Source of the DNA: a bacterium
Lineage (GTDB): Bacteria > SZUA-79 > Acidulodesulfobacterales > Acidulodesulfobacteraceae
Length of the DNA stretch: 10,557 nucleotides
Assembly (NCBI GenBank): GCA_021821565.1
Contig: JAKACI010000035.1
Span: 1-10,557 of the forward strand
Direction of reading: 5' to 3'
Position numbers and translations under genes: made by a program. Below, in pieces: positions 1-6,645 of the stretch. How positions within the stretch are numbered: position 1 is the stretch's first letter; the number at the start of each line of letters is the position of its first letter. The notes below the pieces were generated by a model, which was given only the letters and a program-made list of their open reading frames with translations, was not told the origin of the DNA and ran no database searches.

Positions 1-14
1 GTTCAAATAATTCA

Positions 15-740
15 TTAATACTTAATTTTATTACTAAGCCCTCTGCATTCGTAAGCGGCTTTGGGTTTTGCGGCAGATTCTACTATGAAATATTTCATCA
101 TAATATAAAGTGTCGCCGTTTCGTAGCATATTTTATATATACCTGATTTTTTAGCGTAATAAAAGGCTTTTTTATAATTCTTGGGTACTCCTGAACCGTT
201 AATATACATTACGGCTAAATTTGCGTCTGCAATTTTAAAGCCGTTTTGAGACGCTTTTTCAAACCAGTATCTTGCATGGTTGTACATAACAGGAACTCCT
301 TTTCCGTTAAGATATGCAAAACCTAATGCATATTCTGCATAATTATAACCCTGCATGGCAGATTTTTTATATAAAGAGATTGCTTTTTTGTAATTTTTAG
401 TAAAACCGGGTAATCCTCTGAAATAAAAAGCTCCTAAGTTGTTTTCTCCGGCATAATTGCCCTGCTTAGCGGACTTTTTAATCCAAAAAATAGCTTTTTG
501 ATTGTTGTTTTTTTTGTAATAATAATATCCAAGTGATGATTCAGCAAAACCGTTTCCGGTCATCGCTTTTTTCTTAAGTATGCTTAAAGCTTTCCCGTTA
601 CCTTTTAAAGCGCTTTTGGTGAGACCGTCAAAATATTTATATATAGAGTAATGCTCAGGATTGGCATGCGCATTAATTGAAAGCGTAAACAAAAATACCG
701 CTCCTAAAATGAGAGATAAAAATAAGATTTGTTTTTTCAT
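15..740 (-). CDS. Secreted Sel1-repeat (TPR-like) protein
   Basis: This is a 241-residue protein with an N-terminal signal peptide. KK at residues 2-3 is followed by a hydrophobic stretch to about residue 22 and a probable cleavage site AHA|N at 24-26. From about residue 48 to 205 it is made of Sel1-like units of roughly 36 residues. Their hallmarks are an AxxxLGxxY core (for example LGYYYY near 70, LGAFYF near 102, LGFAYLNGKGVP near 139-150 and LAVMYINGSGVP near 175-186), each followed by KKAxxxxKKSAxQG-type helices. Sel1 solenoids are known protein-interaction scaffolds, often periplasmic or exported, so a binding role is likely but the partner is unknown. The start is supported by an AAAGGAG ribosome site a few bases upstream. 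The C-terminal 35 residues, with Cys205 and Cys232, do not follow the repeat. The zinc-ribbon gene ends 55 bp upstream, so the two may be co-transcribed. Confidence 0.9.
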   Translation of the reverse strand: MKKQILFLSLILGAVFLFTLSINAHANPEHYSIYKYFDGLTKSALKGNGKALSILKKKAMTGNGFAESSLGYYYYKKNNNQKAIFWIKKSAKQGNYAGENNLGAFYFRGLPGFTKNYKKAISLYKKSAMQGYNYAEYALGFAYLNGKGVPVMYNHARYWFEKASQNGFKIADANLAVMYINGSGVPKNYKKAFYYAKKSGIYKICYETATLYIMMKYFIVESAAKPKAAYECRGLSNKIKY

Positions 741-795
741 AGGGTTATGCTCCTTTTGCGGTAAGAAATCATAATATTTTTATTTAAAATTATTA

Positions 796-1767
796 CTATT
801 CAACTTTAATATATCCTACCCCGGATTCTTCTATCGTGGCGGGGGAAGTTACGGTTAAAGAGTAATTGTAAGTGCCCGCGGGCAATCCCACGGGAATATT
901 AATAGCTACATTGTATGCGCCGGCATATTTAATATTAATATATGAAGTATTATATGCTTTCAGACCGTTACCCAAAATTCTATAGGATAACTTAACATTT
1001 TGAGGAGAAAAACTCGTGGGAACCTGCACATAAAACTTAGAACGCAAATTTATGTTGCTGCCCTGATATGCGTTTACTCCATAAACTATAACATTAGTTA
1101 TAATAACGCCGGGTGAGTTATTATAGCGATAACTTCTATTATGGGTTGAACCGGTCACATACGCTCTTGCATTACTCATGGAGTATCTGAATGAAGAAAA
1201 CGAGGTTGTTGTTTTTGAATGTTTGCTTTTATGTGTATATTTAGGAGTTGAATTGCTTGAATATGTAACAACTGGTTTTATTTTATCAACCGATTTCTTA
1301 TTATTTTTGGTTTTATCGGAAGTTTTTGTTTTAATCTGAGCAGCAGTAGAAGCATTTGTTTTATCTTGTTCGGATGCCGATTTTTTAATATGTAAACTAG
1401 ACAACATTTCTTTCTTGATTTCATTAATATTAAATTTTCCAGTTGTTTTATGAATATAAATAATAGCGCCAGTTGCACCTATTATTAATACTGCTAAAAT
1501 AATGAATACTATGATTAAGACTTTTTCTTTATCTTTTTCATTTTTAGAGGGTTTAATTTTAGACAGTTTATTGTTTATTGTGACTGAAGGCTCATCATTT
1601 TGTGTCTCTGGTTGTTTTATGATCTCGGCGACTGTTTCAATTTTAGTTTCTTTGGTCGGTCGAACTTCTTCTTTATTTTGTAGATTTTCAAATTTCTGAC
1701 CACAGTTTGGACAGAATTTGGCGTTGTCGTTTTCTATTTTTGTACCGCATTTTTTACAGAAAAACAT
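796..1767 (-). CDS. Zinc-ribbon membrane protein with C-terminal external beta domain
   Basis: This is a 323-residue protein. It opens with a zinc ribbon, Cys4-x2-Cys7 and Cys19-x2-Cys22 (CKKC and CPNC), of the short type found at the N terminus of many bacterial membrane proteins. A charged, low-complexity linker follows to about residue 80. A single membrane segment lies at about 83-105 (VLIIVFIILAVLIIG and onward). A second Lys/Ser/Thr-rich linker leads to a beta-rich domain at about 220-323, which looks like an Ig-like sandwich and ends in the pattern LPAGTYNYSLTV. The likely topology is zinc ribbon inside and beta domain outside, by inference. The ribosome site GGAGG lies 6 bases before the ATG. 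A perfect hairpin lies just beyond it, between this gene and the broken zinc-ribbon gene upstream. The role is unknown; a sensory or scaffolding membrane protein is possible. Confidence 0.85.
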   Translation of the reverse strand: MFFCKKCGTKIENDNAKFCPNCGQKFENLQNKEEVRPTKETKIETVAEIIKQPETQNDEPSVTINNKLSKIKPSKNEKDKEKVLIIVFIILAVLIIGATGAIIYIHKTTGKFNINEIKKEMLSSLHIKKSASEQDKTNASTAAQIKTKTSDKTKNNKKSVDKIKPVVTYSSNSTPKYTHKSKHSKTTTSFSSFRYSMSNARAYVTGSTHNRSYRYNNSPGVIITNVIVYGVNAYQGSNINLRSKFYVQVPTSFSPQNVKLSYRILGNGLKAYNTSYINIKYAGAYNVAINIPVGLPAGTYNYSLTVTSPATIEESGVGYIKVE

Positions 1768-1781
1768 AGTTTGCCTCCGAT

Positions 1782-1799
1782 ATGCCGAATAATCGGCAT
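1782..1799 (-). promoter_or_regulatory. Hairpin next to the ribosome site of the zinc-ribbon gene
   Basis: ATGCCGA, a 4-base loop and TCGGCAT form a perfect 7-bp inverted repeat. It ends three bases before the CGGAGG ribosome site (1774-1779) of the downstream gene. It has no U-run, so it is not a classical terminator. A 5'-UTR structure or an operator are both possible. A related CGGTATTTCGGC motif lies at about 1844-1855 on the same strand. Confidence 0.45.
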
Positions 1800-1867
1800 G
1801 GCAATATTAATAATTATTATCATTTCTCTGGTTAAACATTTAAGCCGAAATACCGAACGCTGATAGT

Positions 1868-2246
1868 TTAGTTTAATTTATTTCCGCAGCTTTCACAGAA
1901 CTTGGCATCCGAAGTATTTTTAGCTCCGCAGTTGGGGCATAATTTTATATTGCCGCTGCGTCATCCGCGTCCGATTGTGGAGTGGTTGGATTTGCCGAAC
2001 CCATGGATGCTCCGCCGCTACCGGAATTTCCTCCGGCAGTCGGAGTGTTCTTAGAACTTATACTGGCTGCTTTTTCTTTATATTTGTCGATATTTGATTT
2101 AACTTTAGAGGTCGCTTCCTAAAACTGCGCGTTTACGTCGTCGAAATCTAAACTGAAGTCTTATTTCCGGCAAATTCTATTAAAATCTCTCCTGTATTTA
2201 TTAAAATTCCAAATTTGAAAAAGGACTCTTCGTGTGCGGTCTCCAT
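1868..2246 (-). pseudogene. Zinc-ribbon protein gene broken by two frameshifts and a stop
   Basis: The gene starts at an ATG at 2246 behind a good AGGAGG site (2251-2256). It reads METAHEESFFKFGILINTGE and continues to FAGNK, where the frame must shift near 2150-2165 because the first frame stops at 2148. The next frame reads DFSLDFDDVNAQF, meets TAG at 2119-2121, and continues through a lysine- and serine-rich helical stretch and a Gly/Ser linker. A second shift near 1940-1950 (this frame stops at 1945-1947) restores a C-terminal zinc ribbon with CPNC and CESC, ending at 1868. The restored product would be about 125 residues: an N-terminal acidic domain, a linker and a C-terminal zinc ribbon. 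The first 17 codons are duplicated at 6375-6425. Three independent lesions make this a pseudogene rather than a sequencing error, although homopolymer errors cannot be wholly excluded. Confidence 0.8.
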
Positions 2247-2461
2247 AATTCCTCCTAAAGAATTTAAAAATTAAATGCCGGTTAAATTTAGTTTTAATTA
2301 TTAAATTAAATCCGTCAAGTATTTGGGGGGTGGCGTTCAATCTTTTGTATCATTTCTATTTTTTAAATAACTTTATTTATGATTAAATCATATTTTTCTT
2401 TTTTAAAATAAAAATATATAAATTGTTGTAAACTTTTAATAATTAATCTTCTTTAATACTT
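2190..2461. repeat. Long direct repeat, left copy (intergenic plus gene start)
   Basis: From about 2197 to 2461 the sequence is nearly identical to about 6376-6641, with scattered substitutions and one short indel (GGGGGGTGG here, GAGATGG there). It covers the 5' end and ribosome site of the broken zinc-ribbon gene, the gap at 2247-2452, and the last codons of the left WG gene. No gene lies in the gap. A TTGACG box on the minus strand (about 2310-2317) could be part of a promoter for the zinc-ribbon gene; it reads TGGACG in the other copy. Confidence 0.85.
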
Positions 2462-3550
2462 TGACATTAAAAATAAATCTAAGAAATATCCTGAATTAGA
2501 CCATATAATTTTGTTAAACTGAGGATTAATAACAATTTTGCCGGATTTGTCGATAAAACCCCATTTATTGCCTATTTTCACTGAAACCAAACCATTCGTG
2601 AAGAAATAGCCTACGTTGTCAAACTGTGGATTAATAACAATTTTGCCGGATTTGTCGATAAAACCCCATTTATTGCCTACTTCTACCGGTGCCAGACCTT
2701 CTGTGAAAAAGCCTGCGTTGTTAAACTGGGGATTAATAACATATTTGCCGGATTTGTTAATAAAACCCCATTTATTGCCTATTTTCACCGAGGCAAGACC
2801 ATCCGCGAAAGAGTCTACTGAGTTGAATTGTGGATTAATAACATATTTGCCGGATTTGTTAATAAAACCCCATTTATTGCCTACTTTTACCAGTGCCAGA
2901 CCTTCTGTGAAAAAGTCTATGCTGTCAAACTGTGGATTAATAACAATTTTACCGGATTTATTAATAAAACCCCATTTATTACCTACTAACACCGCAGCAA
3001 GATCTTCCGTGAAATTAAAGGCATAATCAAACTGAGGATTAATAACATATTTGCCGGATTTGTCGATATATCCCCATTTATGGCCTACTTCTACAGCGGC
3101 AAGACCTTCCGTGAAAGAGTAGATAGAATCAAACTGAGGATTAATAACAATCTTGCCGGATTTGTTAATAAAACCCCATTTATTGCCTACTTCTACCGGT
3201 GCCAGACCTTCCATGAAAATGCCTGCGCCGTCAAACTGAGGATTAATAACAATCTTGCCGGATTTGTTAATAAAACCCCATTTATGACCTATTTTCACCG
3301 GAGCAAGACCATCCGCAAAAAAGCCTGCGCCGTCAAACTGTGGATTAATAACATATTTGCCTGATTTGTCAATATATCCCCATTTATTGCCTATGGAAAC
3401 GGGAATTAAATTATAATTGATATTAATATTGTTACGCCCAAAACCTGTTTTAAGGGATGTATTGCCTCCCATAAAATAAAATAAAGAACTTATACATAAC
3501 AAAATAATAATAAATAAAAGTATTCCGAATAACAATAATTTCTTTTTCAT
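2453..3550 (-). CDS. WG-repeat exported or membrane-anchored protein, left copy
   Basis: This is a 365-residue protein. It starts with KKK, then one hydrophobic segment at about residues 5-27 (an uncleaved signal anchor or signal peptide with no clear lipobox), then a short Asn-rich linker. From about residue 51 there are nine 34-residue WG (KWG) repeats. Each has the frame V-x-I/V-G-N/H-KWG-F/Y-I-D/N-KSGK-x-VINPQF, followed by a variable loop and F-T/A-E/D-GLA. WG repeats are known in exported bacterial proteins and are predicted to form beta-rich solenoids or propellers. Their ligands are mostly unknown. I chose ATG at 3550 over the in-frame GTG at 3559 because the paralogue aligns from MKKKLLLFG and the G-rich stretch between the two is better read as the ribosome site. 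The stop lies inside the long direct repeat, so the C-terminal tail differs from that of the right copy. Confidence 0.88.
   Translation of the reverse strand: MKKKLLLFGILLFIIILLCISSLFYFMGGNTSLKTGFGRNNININYNLIPVSIGNKWGYIDKSGKYVINPQFDGAGFFADGLAPVKIGHKWGFINKSGKIVINPQFDGAGIFMEGLAPVEVGNKWGFINKSGKIVINPQFDSIYSFTEGLAAVEVGHKWGYIDKSGKYVINPQFDYAFNFTEDLAAVLVGNKWGFINKSGKIVINPQFDSIDFFTEGLALVKVGNKWGFINKSGKYVINPQFNSVDSFADGLASVKIGNKWGFINKSGKYVINPQFNNAGFFTEGLAPVEVGNKWGFIDKSGKIVINPQFDNVGYFFTNGLVSVKIGNKWGFIDKSGKIVINPQFNKIIWSNSGYFLDLFLMSKY
2516..3400. repeat. Tandem 102-bp repeats encoding WG units (nine copies)
   Basis: There are nine head-to-tail units of 102 bp, one of them 105 bp owing to an added Phe codon. 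The segment encoding KWG-x-I-x-KSGK-x-VINPQF is conserved almost base for base between units. The segment encoding the following loop varies. Such conservation, including silent positions, points to recent repeat exchange or gene conversion. Confidence 0.85.
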
Positions 3551-3570
3551 GCCCCCCACCCCACATTATA
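3551..3570 (-). promoter_or_regulatory. G-tract ribosome site and TATAAT box before the left WG gene
   Basis: On the coding strand the order is TATAAT (3565-3570), then GGGG, T, GGGGGG, C and the ATG at 3550. The six-G run takes the place of a normal Shine-Dalgarno sequence. The same arrangement, with seven Gs and TATAGT, precedes the right WG gene. TATAAT could be a -10 box giving an almost leaderless message, but no good -35 is visible. Confidence 0.45.
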
Positions 3571-3715
3571 AGCAATTAATAATAAATTATTAATAACTAT
3601 TAAAACAATCTAATATTTAAAAAGTTTTTTCGGTATTAACAGCAAAATATTTACTATGTATTATATTATTTTTAAAAATTTTTTATGTTTTTATCCTATT
3701 ATATTTTTTTATGTT

Positions 3716-3808
3716 TTATATATTATATATAAATATATAAAAAATGTAAGATCTTCGTAAATAAACTTCATTTAAAATGTTTTCATCTTTAGTTAAAGAA
3801 ATATCCAT
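3716..3808 (-). pseudogene. Remnant of a lipoprotein gene start (30 codons)
   Basis: An ATG at 3808 opens a 30-codon frame beginning MDISLTKDENILNEV. The block TKDENILN and its DNA match the first codons of the lipoprotein gene ending at 8276 (MKIFITKDENILNGAK). The similarity stops abruptly after AACATTTTAAATG. What follows is AT-rich sequence encoding an unrelated Tyr/Ile-rich tail. The lipobox and mature domain are gone, so this is most simply a decayed duplicate whose body was lost. It could be an expressed small peptide, but its ribosome site is weak (AGGA inside a hairpin). Confidence 0.55.
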
Positions 3809-3810
3809 AA

Positions 3811-3827
3811 TTGCAGTCCTACTGCAA
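3811..3827 (-). promoter_or_regulatory. Hairpin enclosing the ribosome site of the remnant gene
   Basis: TTGCAGT, a 3-base loop and ACTGCAA form a perfect 7-bp stem. Its loop (AGG on the coding strand) holds what is left of the ribosome site of the 3808 start. The corresponding place upstream of the intact lipoprotein gene has a plain AGGAGG and no hairpin. Confidence 0.45.
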
Positions 3828-3865
3828 CTTAAAAGTTAATTTTAAATAACAATAAATTATCTATG

Positions 3866-4024
3866 CCTTAAAATCACCATACAAACTTAAAAATCACCCT
3901 CAAGTTATTGTATAATTATTGATGTTTAACAAATAGAAACAATAACCCAAAATGTGGTTTATAATAAATAAAAGACCAAATATTTTATGAGTTTATCAAT
4001 AAATTTAAAAAGAACAACGAAAAA
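3866..4024 (-). repeat. Conserved upstream element, copy 1
   Basis: The best-conserved core is 3866-3917, and weaker similarity to copy 2 runs on to about 4024. On the coding strand it reads TATACAATAACTTGAGGG, then a GGTGATTTTTAAG motif repeated about 20 bp later as GGTGATTTTAAGG. An inverted repeat, AACTTGA with TTAAGTT (one mismatch), spans 3884-3906. It lies upstream of the remnant gene start, just as copy 2 lies upstream of the intact lipoprotein gene. Confidence 0.7.
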
Positions 4025-4200
4025 ATACTTAGTTTTATTATCCCCTCCTTATTTATTTTGTTTTTAACCTAACATGTTGATATAATTATTAATAAATATA
4101 TCCTGAAAAGACAGATAAATAAAATGGTTTCGTTATTTTTTTATAACTTTTATATCGGCAATTTATAGGTATATATTATAAAACTTTGCATTTGAACTGA

Positions 4201-6057
4201 TTAATACGGCCATACCCCATAAGGAAAATATTCCGTTCCCATTGTCGCATGTATTAATTTAATAACCGTGTGGTTGCCGAGACTTCCTGAATTATCCACC
4301 CAAATATTACCGGAATTATCTATTGCTATACTTCCGTTAGACGAGGCGCCTAACGAAAGATACCCTCTGAATTTTCCGGCAGAATTAATTATACAAACGC
4401 GGTCAATTCTTCCTCCTGTTACAAATATATTACCATTTCTGGCTACGGCAATATTTATATTTGCTAAGGGTTCTATTTTACGTAAAAAAACTGGATATAT
4501 TTTAATTAGTTTATCATAAGGACTTAATTTCCAAATTTCACCTATATAAGGAAATTTAAATTTTTGATCATAATAAGTCAAATAAATCAATATATTGCCG
4601 GATCTGGTAATTGCAACAGGATTTGAAAGGGTTGAGTTATTATTCGTCACTTTATTTTTTTCCACAATTGAATCAGTCTTTGTGCTAAATTTTAATAAGT
4701 AATAAGTCGATGTTAGCCAAATATTACCTGAATGGTCTATAGCAATACCTTTTAAACTATGCGACGTATGATAACTTAACAAAATACGTCCTGCAGGATT
4801 AATTTCAGTTAAAGCATTACCGCTGACAACCCAAGCGTTTCCGGATTTATCTACCGCAATACCTTTAGTGTCTGATGGAACATTATATATTCCTAAAATA
4901 TCGCCGTTAGAATTAAGTTCTGTTACTTTATTAATATCGCCGCAAACCCAAACGTTTCCAAATTTATCTATTGCAATTGCCTGAGTATTAAATCCTGCGC
5001 AAGTCGATACTTTATAATTTCCTATTATTTTGCCATTCGGCGTCATTTTTGTAATAATTCCTTTACCTGCTATCCATATATTGCCTTTCTTACCTACTGC
5101 TATGTCTATAGGAGTTGATTCTTTTAAGAGATATGTTTCCGTTTTAATATAACGATTTGCGAGTCCTGCGTTATTTCTGAGAAACGGAAAAGCTACCGAT
5201 GTAGTTGTGCTTAAAGAAAGCATAAATGGGATATGCTGATAAGAAAAGGTTTTATTAAATTCAGGCACTATTGGCTGGCTGTGCTTAAATTCAGAATAGT
5301 TTTTAATTTTTTCATCATATAGATTTTCTACGGATTTTACTATATTTGGATTTACGCCACTAACACCAGATGCTGACATAATATTATTACAATAACTCGG
5401 CCCGGTAATACAATTTGACATTATATTGGCCGCTACTTCTAATTGATCTATTAAATTATCCAATACATGATAATTTACTTGAATAGATTTCCAATTAATA
5501 TTTATGCCAAATGGAGCTAATTCTCCATTTTCAGGATTTACAGTACCATAAAAAGCAGTAATCATTGAAGAAGCATTAAGTATCGCTGAGGCTGGACTTA
5601 AATTTGAAACTATAGGATCATTACCGCTTGATATGTTTTTGAAACCTAAATACTTTAAAACGTCAACCGTTATAACAGTAGTAAGCTCATTAACATATAT
5701 AGTGCCATTTTTGCTATATGCTGATATTATACTTGGGGTCGTCAGAGTATTTAACATTACGTCTTTTAACGGCATTCCTGCAATATCTCCACCGGTTATG
5801 GTTACATAAAGAGGCGTATAGCTTGAATTTGGCAAAGAAATATTGCAGTAGTATTTTCCTGGCATCGCAGTCGCTTTGCAATAGTATGGATTTGAATATC
5901 CTAACTTATATAGTTTAACAGTAGCATTACTTATCGCGGAAGCGCCGGTAACAGAAACGTAGTATGCTTGGGCTTTTGGAGTTATTACGGTAATAGATAA
6001 AAAAATCATTAATACTGCATAAATAAAAAGTAAACTATTTCTGAAAAAGCCTTTCAT
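4201..6057 (-). CDS. Secreted NHL/Vgb-like beta-propeller protein
   Basis: This is a 618-residue protein with a signal peptide and a probable cleavage site AQA|Y at 29-31. Residues 32-90 look like a small Ig- or transthyretin-like beta domain (VSVTGASAISNATVKLYKLG). Residues 115-290 form a partly helical domain containing NELTTV (123-128), a motif I associate with large bacterial NHL-repeat proteins, and a Cys216/Cys223 pair. Residues 315-600 hold seven blades marked by I-A-I/V-D-x-S-G-N-x-W/I at about 318, 360, 399, 437, 481, 536 and 577, so a seven-bladed propeller is likely. Blades 5 and 6 are the most divergent (ITRSGN, VARNGN). Such propellers are known to bind proteins or carbohydrates; some are lyases, but I see no basis for a reaction here. 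The ribosome site GGGGG lies before the ATG. The gene separates the two halves of the duplicated cassette. Confidence 0.85.
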   Translation of the reverse strand: MKGFFRNSLLFIYAVLMIFLSITVITPKAQAYYVSVTGASAISNATVKLYKLGYSNPYYCKATAMPGKYYCNISLPNSSYTPLYVTITGGDIAGMPLKDVMLNTLTTPSIISAYSKNGTIYVNELTTVITVDVLKYLGFKNISSGNDPIVSNLSPASAILNASSMITAFYGTVNPENGELAPFGININWKSIQVNYHVLDNLIDQLEVAANIMSNCITGPSYCNNIMSASGVSGVNPNIVKSVENLYDEKIKNYSEFKHSQPIVPEFNKTFSYQHIPFMLSLSTTTSVAFPFLRNNAGLANRYIKTETYLLKESTPIDIAVGKKGNIWIAGKGIITKMTPNGKIIGNYKVSTCAGFNTQAIAIDKFGNVWVCGDINKVTELNSNGDILGIYNVPSDTKGIAVDKSGNAWVVSGNALTEINPAGRILLSYHTSHSLKGIAIDHSGNIWLTSTYYLLKFSTKTDSIVEKNKVTNNNSTLSNPVAITRSGNILIYLTYYDQKFKFPYIGEIWKLSPYDKLIKIYPVFLRKIEPLANINIAVARNGNIFVTGGRIDRVCIINSAGKFRGYLSLGASSNGSIAIDNSGNIWVDNSGSLGNHTVIKLIHATMGTEYFPYGVWPY

Positions 6058-6347
6058 AATCTATATCCCCCTTTCTTTCCATTTCTTATTATTCTTCAAT
6101 AAAATAATTAATAATTTGTTTTACTTTATGGTGATTATATTTGTTCTTTATATTATATGGTTTATAAGCTATATAAGCCTATGTCGGTATATAGTGAAAA
6201 TAATTTGAATCCATTACCGGTAAATGAATGCTTGTTTTCTGGCATATTCCATCAAAATCTTTCCGGTATCGGTATCCTATTTAGAAAATAATACCAAATA
6301 TTATTACGCCGATAAAAATTAAAAAATCAGCTGCGCCGGAAGAACCC
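6058..6347. other. Gene-free region with decayed coding traces
   Basis: There is no intact gene. On the minus strand, about 6238-6285 reads like DTGKILMEYARKQ, resembling the NTGEILIEFAGNK part of the broken zinc-ribbon gene. About 6286-6364 in another frame reads GSSGAADFLIFIGVIIFGIIF, a membrane-segment-like end. These look like scraps of one or two decayed genes. 6058-6237 is AT-rich upstream sequence of the propeller gene, with no promoter I can call. Confidence 0.45.
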
Positions 6348-6425
6348 CTAAGTGCAAAATGCACGAACAAAAGATTTTATTAAAATTCCAAATTTGAAAA
6401 AGGACTCTTCGTGTGCGGTCTCCAT
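6348..6425 (-). pseudogene. Truncated 5' end of a second zinc-ribbon gene
   Basis: An ATG at 6425 behind an AGGAGG site opens METAHEESFFKFGILI, identical to the start of the broken gene at 2246. After codon 16 the sequences part, and the frame ends at TAG (6348-6350) after 25 codons. The join is at TTTATTAAAATTCC. A small inverted repeat, GTGCA-AAA-TGCAC (6352-6364), lies just past it. This looks like an insertion or deletion that cut the gene. The remainder may survive as the scrap at 6238-6285. Confidence 0.65.
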
Positions 6426-6645
6426 AATTCCTCCTAAAGAATTTAAAAATTAAATGCCGGTTAAATTTAGTTTTAATTATTAAATTAAATCCGTCCAGTA
6501 TTTTGAGATGGCGTTCAATCTTTTGTATCAGTTCTATTTTCTAAATAACTTTATTTATGATTAAATCATATTTTTTCTTTTTTAAAATAAAAATATATAA
6601 ATTGTTGTCAACTTTTAATAATTAATCTTCTTTAATACTTCGAAA
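6369..6645. repeat. Long direct repeat, right copy
   Basis: This partner of about 2197-2461 covers 6376-6641. It carries the same zinc-ribbon gene start, ribosome site and intergenic AT-rich stretch. Here the WG gene stops at 6646, just outside the repeat, whereas in the left copy the WG stop codon lies within it. Confidence 0.85.

Larger units (their letters stand above)
3571..4200. other. Gene-free, very AT-rich region
   Basis: No intact gene is visible in these 630 bp. It holds an extremely AT-rich tract (about 3600-3745), a remnant of a gene start (3716-3808), a hairpin (3811-3827) and an upstream-element copy (3866-4024). An orphan strong ribosome site, AAGGAGGGG, lies on the minus strand at about 4042-4050 with no suitable start codon at normal distance. 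The remaining 4051-4200 shows nothing recognisable. Confidence 0.6.

Noticed and set aside
1278..1478. 66-codon minus-strand frame inside the zinc-ribbon membrane gene
   Set aside because: It overlaps a well-supported gene in another frame and has no domain features of its own.
2616..3364. Open frames on the plus strand across the left WG gene
   Set aside because: They are antisense readings of the same tandem repeats, with repetitive Pro/Leu-rich products, no ribosome site and no signal peptide.
2516..3400. Regular repeats resembling a CRISPR array
   Set aside because: The 102-bp period is an exact multiple of three and encodes an open WG-repeat protein. There are no short palindromic repeats with unrelated spacers.
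3640..3750. AT-rich tract as a possible replication origin
   Set aside because: I see no iterons, no DnaA-box cluster and no replication gene nearby. AT-richness alone is not evidence here.
4268..4519. Plus-strand frame opposite the propeller gene
   Set aside because: It is antisense to clear propeller blades and has no ribosome site.
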